From positions 84,056,449-84,120,448 of the forward strand of contig CM072810.1 of NCBI GenBank assembly GCA_037013495.1: a stretch of DNA of 64,000 nt, in the 5' to 3' direction. Source of the DNA: Hippophae tibetana (taxonomy: Eukaryota; Streptophyta; Magnoliopsida; Rosales; Elaeagnaceae). The notes below the pieces were generated by a model. The model saw only the letters and a program-made list of their open reading frames with translations, did not search any database and was not told the origin of the DNA. Numbering within the stretch: the stretch's first letter is position 1; the number at the start of each line of letters is the position of its first letter. Of the stretch, positions 58,275-64,000 are shown one piece after another. A program made the position numbers and the translations under genes.

Positions 58275-58780
58275 TGATGACTCTATGAAAGTAGAGTCAT
58301 TAGCACATTTTTTTTATTAAATATTTACTTATTTTATTTAATAAATAGTATTTTTGAGGATAAAAATATTAAAATATAAACTTTTTAGTGAAAATGGGTA
58401 AAACTATAATTTTTAGAATTTTTCTAGATTTTTTATGAATTTTTAACGTAGGAAAAATCAGGAGCTACCACGTGTCATGCCACACAAGCAGAGGAGCTGA
58501 CTCGGTAAGCCATGCAGACGCCATGCAAGCAAGGACAGCGAATCACGTTACCCCACGTGTGAGGATGATGAAACACATGCCAAGTGTCAGCACGGTGTTC
58601 AATCCGAGTTCAAAAATTGGTCAACCCTTGTTTCCACATGTCACCAGGCCATTGCTCCGTGGGTTCCACCCGTGAGCCACTCCATTCGTTTTTGTAAATA
58701 ACGTGGCGTCGCGTGTCGCGCACTCAGCAAGCATTGTAGGTGCACTAATGTGTACAAAAATCCACTAATCATGGTCATAT
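58275..58780 (+). repeat. element G 3' LTR (right edge uncertain)
   Basis: Begins TGATGACTCTATGAAAG and at once forms a perfect 9-bp palindrome (ATGACTCTA/TAGAGTCAT). A GC-richer stretch with CACGTGT and GTGTCA repeats follows (58465-58740). No matching 5' LTR was found upstream of gag, so the right edge is an estimate. Confidence 0.6.
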
Positions 58781-59080
58781 CATTAACAAATTTAGAAAAA
58801 ATTAACAAATAATTCTCTCATAATGGATACAATGCTAGCTTCAGAATTGTGTATGAATCTTTTCCATCCTAAGTTTTCTATTACATCATTTACACCAGCG
58901 AATAGGTCTTTTCCAAAATCAATACCCTTTTTCATAATAAAATTTTTGTTTACCTTAGTAGCCTTTCAAAATATCTTTTGAGCTTCAAGGCTTACTATCG
59001 TAATTCTATCATACTTTTCTAACATAATGGTTTTCTTACCTGAGCTTTTTTTGTGCCATTTTTGATTTAAAGAGTGTAAA
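58781..59080 (-). pseudogene. possible plant-transposon-protein fragment
   Basis: On the minus strand, short blocks MLEKYDRITIVSLEAQK, GIDFGKDLFAGVNDVIENL, GWKRFIHNSEASI and MRELFVNF resemble the N-terminal half of the same protein family as 52630-53700. Stops interrupt it and it is very short. Low confidence. Confidence 0.35.
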
Positions 59081-59848
59081 AATATATAACAATAATCTCC
59101 AAAAAGATGATGAAGATGATATGAAGAAACCCCAAAATATTTTGATATTTATGTGAAATCTTTGCAAAAGGATCTTAAAGAAGCCTTAATATTGATGTAG
59201 ATATAAAAAATTGGAAGAAGAATGGTGATTTTTGGTGAAAAAGTGAGAGAAGGCAAGTGAATGTGTAGGGTTTCTGAAATTGTTTAGAAACAAATTGTTT
59301 TTTGATTTGGTTTCTTGCAATTTCTTTTGGTGAGGTAAGTGATGTAAACGATGGAATTTGGGTAAAAAAATGAGTTCCCAAAGCAAGACCAAATCATACT
59401 GTGTCAATCCTTACAAGGTTTGATTTGATTTATTATAATATTTATTTCTATAAACGAGTCAAAAGTTATAGCCGTTATAATTTGCAACTCATATTTATCA
59501 AATGTTTTGTTGTTTATGAAAATGTGAAGAAGATCCATTTTCTGTTTCTCTTCTCTTATTTTTTTTTTGGAAGAATACAGACCGATTCAACACATAAATA
59601 AAGAACCCTAGGTTGGCACCAATATCTCATTTATAGCTCTATTGAATAAAAATGAAAGTAAGTAAAATTAAAATGGTGAGACAAAAAATTTAAACTCTCG
59701 ATAAGTGATGTAAACAATGGAATTTGGGTAAAAAAAATGAGTTTTCACAGCGAGACCAAATCATACACAGGTTGTGATGCACTTAGAGTCATACCGTGGT
59801 GTGCACAGAAAATAAATTCCTAGAATCTACCCCAAGACTAGTGTGTAG
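59081..59848. repeat. unassigned region with local duplications
   Basis: No gene recognised. A 60-bp unit at 59339-59400 (GTGATGTAAACGATGGAATT..) recurs at 59705-59766. A 45-bp unit at 59104-59149 recurs at 59941-59985, inside the damaged 5' end of element F. Confidence 0.65.
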
Positions 59849-59940
59849 TGATGAGTGCTCAAAAAGTACTAAAATTATCATGATTTTATGCACGTTAATT
59901 GATTAAAAATATATATTTATATGATTTTATCATATATTTA
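59849..59940 (+). repeat. LTR10, truncated 5' LTR of element F
   Basis: Only the first 92 bp of U3 (TGATGAGTGCTC...CATATATTTA) remain, then the sequence jumps to a copy of 59104-59149 and on to leader sequence. U3 promoter, R, U5 and PBS are lost, so this copy cannot be transcribed from its own 5' LTR. Confidence 0.85.
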
Positions 59941-60776
59941 GATGATGAAGATAATATGAAGAAACCCTAAAATATTTTTATTTTTATTTTATTTATTTAT
60001 TTATATTTTTTCTTTTACGTTTTTCAATTTTTTATTTTTTTCATTTTTAATTTAAACTTTTTTTCCTTTCCTTTTATTTTTATTTATTTTTCTTTATTTT
60101 TGGTTTCACTTTTAATTTAATTTATTTTTTTTAAAATTTTAATCTTAATTTTCGTTTAACTTAATTAAATTTTCGTTTAACTTAATTAACTTATTTTTTT
60201 AAGAAAAAAATTATTTCAATTTTTATTAATTTTTTTATTATTTTTATTTAAAATTTATTAATTTTTTTTTACTTCAAATTTCAAATTTTAAAATTATTTT
60301 ACTATTCACGTTATAATAATAATTATTATTATTTTTTAATTTTTGTTTTTTTATTTCTTATGAAATTTGAAATTTGATTTCTTTTTAAATTTTTTTTGTT
60401 TTTTTAAATGAAAAAGAAAAATATTTATTTAAATATTTATTAATTTTTTGTTTTTTTTACTACAAATTTTAGATTTCAAATTTCAAATTTCTGAAACTAT
60501 CTCCAAACTTTTGAATTTTTAATTACAATCTAAGGAGTTAGTTGCTTTGTTTGATCTAGGTACAATTGTGTTTTAATGCCTTAATTATTTGATTTGCACC
60601 TAGATGTGGGTTATCTAAAACCCTCAAGCATACCCCTAGTTTTAAGTACAGAAAATTTGAAAATCAATAGGGCATGACTAAAAAAGTATAGGTAGACAAT
60701 CTTGTCTTACTTGTAGGTTTGATTGACTCAATGATGTTGGGACATTGAGTTTACTGAAAAAGAAATCCCCAAGTTA

Positions 60777-60827
60777 CGTCTTGCTAAGACATTAAACCAA
60801 GCGTTGGATTGGATGGGAGGCAACCCA
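60777..60827 (+). promoter_or_regulatory. twin-hairpin motif of element F
   Basis: CGTCTTGCTAAGACA, TTAAACCAAGCGT, a small duplication (TTGGATTGGA), then TGGGAGGCAACCCA. The second stem is perfect. Confidence 0.65.
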
Positions 60828-62759
60828 TCATTTTAGGTAATTTCCTGTTATTTGTTTTATTTACTTAATTTCTATGTTTATTTTAGTTTAATTACATGTG
60901 AATATTTTTAAAATTGTTAAAACTAAAAATATTTGTTTAGATATTAGAAGTTCACAGCGATCTGTCTGTGTGAACTTTAATGATGAACATGATGGATGCA
61001 CCTGCATTTTTCCATCACTACTTGCAACATTCTCAAGAAATAGGTAATATTATTTCTTTTTTCTCTTTATCTTTAATTTACAATTGTTACATTGAGGACA
61101 ATGTAAGTTCTAAGTTAGGGGTGGTGAAAAGTTACCATGCTTAATTTAAAAAAAGAATATTTAACAATTTTAAAAAAATAATAATAATTATTTTTTTTCT
61201 TTTTTATGTTCACATTTTCATTTTTTGTGTTTGGTTTTATTTTCTTTGTGTGATTTAGTAATTTTTGGAATTAAAAAAAATTCTCACAAAAATTTATCAT
61301 TTCTTTAAATCAAATTTAAGTAAATAATTAAGTCTTTTGTACTGTTAGATTAATTTTTGAAAACATATCATGAAATATTTTGTAATTGTTTTTGGTAATT
61401 AGTTAGTTTTTATCATAACTAGTATTTCTTGATAAGATGTAGAAATTATATTAAACCCAAAATCGGTGTTTATGAATTTTTTTAGTGGAGACTACCTTTG
61501 TTAGATATAATTTGAGCCTAATTTCCTTTATTCAAAGTGAAATATATATTTCTTCTACTCCAAACACATTTCTTATTTCTTCAAATTTTTAGATGATCTC
61601 TATAGGTATTAGCATTGAATGTATGAATTTTTTTTCTCATCTTAATAGAGTGTCGTATATGCTTATATCTCATTCATGCATGACTGCTACAAAGAAAAGA
61701 CATATCTGGGGTTACCTAAACCAAGATCAAACAGAAAAGCCATAAAATTAACCACTCACCAAAATCCTAAAAAAATGTACAATCTGTACATGGGTTGACT
61801 CTCTAAATATATATATATTGCAAAAAATCTTCAGAAAAAAAGAAAAAAAAAAGAAAAAAAGAGAGGTAAAGAATATATAGTATAATCTACATACTATGAC
61901 CCACATTGCCTACAAAGTTGTGAGTACATGCTAATTACAAAAGAAAGATATAGGAAATAATTCCCTAAAAATTCATTGCACTTTCTTCATTTGTAAAAGG
62001 CATATATCTTGAAATTCTTTCTTAATGAGTTTGATTTATGCATGAAAATAATTTTTATATATGATATCTTTATAATTTATACATTTGATTCCTTTCATGA
62101 GATCAACATCAAAATAACACTTTGAGCCTTTATTCTTTATACGTATGCTAACATATTAGTTCATTTCTATACATCAACTCTTTCGCATATCAATTAGTAT
62201 GAGTGTTTGAACCCATAGGATTCAATGTTTTGAGAGTATTGCCTAGTGAGGAATAGAGTCGATGCGAATTCGGATTCTTGACACTGAAATTGGGTGAAAT
62301 TAAATTGATACATTTTTTATATGAAATATGAAAATGATTTTCGACTAATTATTATAATAAATCATGATTGTTTAAAAAGATTAAAATAACTTATGCTTGA
62401 GATTTTAATTATGATCTTAAAGGATATTAAAAAGTATGAGGCATTTTTGTGTTATGTTTCATGTTGTTTTATTTTATTTTATTCTTAAAAGTTAATTTTT
62501 GATTTTGTTGTAATTTTAGTTTTTAAGTTGTTTTTTTATTTCTTTTAATTTTTACATTTAGTTCAATGTTTGTGGGTATCATTACTGAAAACCCTCATGA
62601 GATTCAAACTCGTCCACTAGGGCAACCTAGGGGTTTAAAGGCTTGTTGCATAGGCTAAATGCAACTGTGTCAATGCACGGAAGTGATTTAGGATAATTTA
62701 ATTTTTAGTTTTTATCACTTCTCTTGCTAAGGGACTAGCAAGAAGCTGGTCAGGGGTTG

Positions 62760-64000
62760 TAATGAGTGCTCAAAAAGCACTAAAATTACTATGATTTTAT
62801 GCACATTAATTGATTAAAAATATATATATATTTATATGATTTTATCATATATTTATATAAATCTATCTTTTCGGAATCACGGGTATTTTATTATTTTTCA
62901 GGTATTTTTACTTAAAAACATAACTTAAAGACTCAAAGATGAATACTGGAGGCAATACATCACAAATATATTCATAAAATAAATGAGGAAAAGTCAACAA
63001 ATATGGAAATATTGGACAAAATGGGTCAAAAAGGTCAAAAATGTCAAAAAGAAGGAAATTGTGCACGCAGCCTCCCATCCGCGCCGGCCAACGCCTAGCC
63101 GCACGCCACATTTCCCTGTCCGTGCGCACCTGCTCTCCATTCCGCGCGCGTCCTTGCTCCTTTCCGCGCACACCCCTGCTCTACTCTACGTGTGCCTCTC
63201 CCCATCTGCGCCCAGTCCGCGCGCGCCGCTGCGCTCATCTTCCCATCCGTGTGTGCCAACTCACCCCACATCACCATGACATCATCAGTATGATGTCATC
63301 ATTCACTAGTCCACATTTTCTCCATTTTTAATCATATTTTCACCCATTTTCCTTCCTCTCCTCACCCATAAATACCCCCATTCTCTTCACTTCAAATCAC
63401 ACCTCAAAACACATCTTCTTTCTCTTTCTTTCTCTCCATTTCTTAGTTTTTAGTTTTTCTTAGATTTAGAATTCTTCTCTTTTTGAGAAGAATTAATTAT
63501 GTTTTTGTAATTTATTTGCTTTTTGATTCAATAAATGAGAGTGCAAATTCTGTTTGGAGGTTTTCCAGCAAGAGGAATAAAATCAAAGTACTATAAGGAT
63601 TTTATTTTCTTTACAATTATTCTTTTATGCTTTATTCTTACATGTTATATTTAATTTGTCTGTGATTAAATTTAACTTTGCTGGCTATTTGTAATCATGA
63701 TATAATAATAACGTTGTAATATTTGTGAAATATTAAATAGGTAAAAATCTCTAAAATGAATTGATTTTATTTTTATTGAAGATTTTATATTAAGAATGTT
63801 AGAGAGAAATATATTATTTTTCATTACAAACTTAAATCTGAAAATTAGATTTTAAGGTTTAGTTATCCGTTCTGATTTAGAGTTGTGTATTTTTATTTGT
63901 TGGTACAATTGCTCGGTAGTTAGAGTGAAGCTCTATTTCAAAAGTTATAAGAATTATTATCTAAAAATGTATTGACAACATGTTTTCAGTAGTAGTTTTA
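62760..64000 (+). repeat. LTR11, 3' LTR of element F, cut by window edge
   Basis: Starts TAATGAGTGCTC (TG changed to TA) after GGTCAGGGGTTG. GC-rich U3 island at 63060-63260, CCCATAAATA TATA-like box near 63365, R hairpin AATTCTTCTC/GAGAAGAATT at 63470-63494, AATAAA near 63531. U5 continues past the window. Confidence 0.92.

Larger units (their letters stand above)
59849..64000 (+). mobile_element. element F, protein-less family member, runs off the window
   Basis: A truncated 5' LTR (59849-59940), no PBS, an AT-rich leader (59986-60486), the segment shared with D and E (60487-60776, hairpin ACTCAATG/CATTGAGT with loop changes), a twin-hairpin motif (60777-60827), a 3' region with the AGGA palindrome (61089-61104), a structured domain (62597-62759) and the 3' LTR. 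No gag or pol. Its leader lacks the paired hairpins. Confidence 0.85.

Noticed and set aside
63060..63260. CpG-island-like promoter of a host gene
   Set aside because: The same GC-rich block occurs at the same place in every LTR of the family and is part of U3.

Overview
This window is nested repetitive DNA from a plant nuclear genome, probably a eudicot and probably pericentromeric heterochromatin. I base this on plant-type Ty3/gypsy and Ty1/copia polyproteins, primer-binding sites for plant tRNA-Asp and tRNA-iMet, and very AT-rich sequence broken by short GC-rich islands in LTR U3 regions. I see no convincing host gene, tRNA or rRNA. Nearly everything is LTR retrotransposon. All alignments and hairpins below were read by eye; no folding or search was run.

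One Athila/Diaspora-like Ty3/gypsy family dominates. Its LTRs are about 1.7-1.95 kb, run TGATGA...TCATCA, and are followed by a tRNA-Asp PBS (TGGCGCCGTTGCCGGGG). Eleven LTR copies are present. Element A (5997-18995, minus, TSD GCCTA) is the most complete: two diverged gag genes, then an uninterrupted 1249-residue PR-RT-RNaseH-IN frame. A is inserted in the gag of older element B (LTR 3165-4988; gag 5710-5996 and 18996-19635). Element C (pol fragment 26879-28638 and 35629-37041, 3' part 37042-37904 and 45286-46441, LTR 46442-48215) is a decayed autonomous copy. It hosts two protein-less elements: D (28639-35628, TSD ATTAT) and E (37905-45285, TSD ATCTC; LTRs of equal length differing at one site that I found). 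Element F (59849 to beyond the right edge) is a third protein-less copy. LTR1 (1-1755) enters from the left.

Other elements: a minus-strand chromovirus gag with iMet PBS (1756-3164); a CACTA-like terminal block (19636-20285); a decayed Tork/Tnt1-like copia element (22632-26878) that runs straight into element C pol; a SIRE/Maximus-like copia gag remnant (49420-50976); a decayed plant-transposon-protein ORF (52630-53700); and element G, a second Athila/Tat-like lineage with gag and protease but almost no RT, RNase H or integrase (54240 to about 58780).

The most interesting signal is structural. In A, a twin-hairpin motif (CGTCTT...AAGACG, then TGGGAGG..ACCCA) lies both between gag1 and gag2 and after pol. 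In D, E and F one such motif remains, with upstream flank like the inner copy and downstream flank like the outer copy, as if gag2-pol had been removed between them. These protein-less elements keep paired leader hairpins, a hairpin-rich 3' domain before the polypurine tract, and structured R/U5 regions. This suggests a parasitic subfamily selected only for cis-acting RNA signals and moved by proteins supplied by A-like elements.
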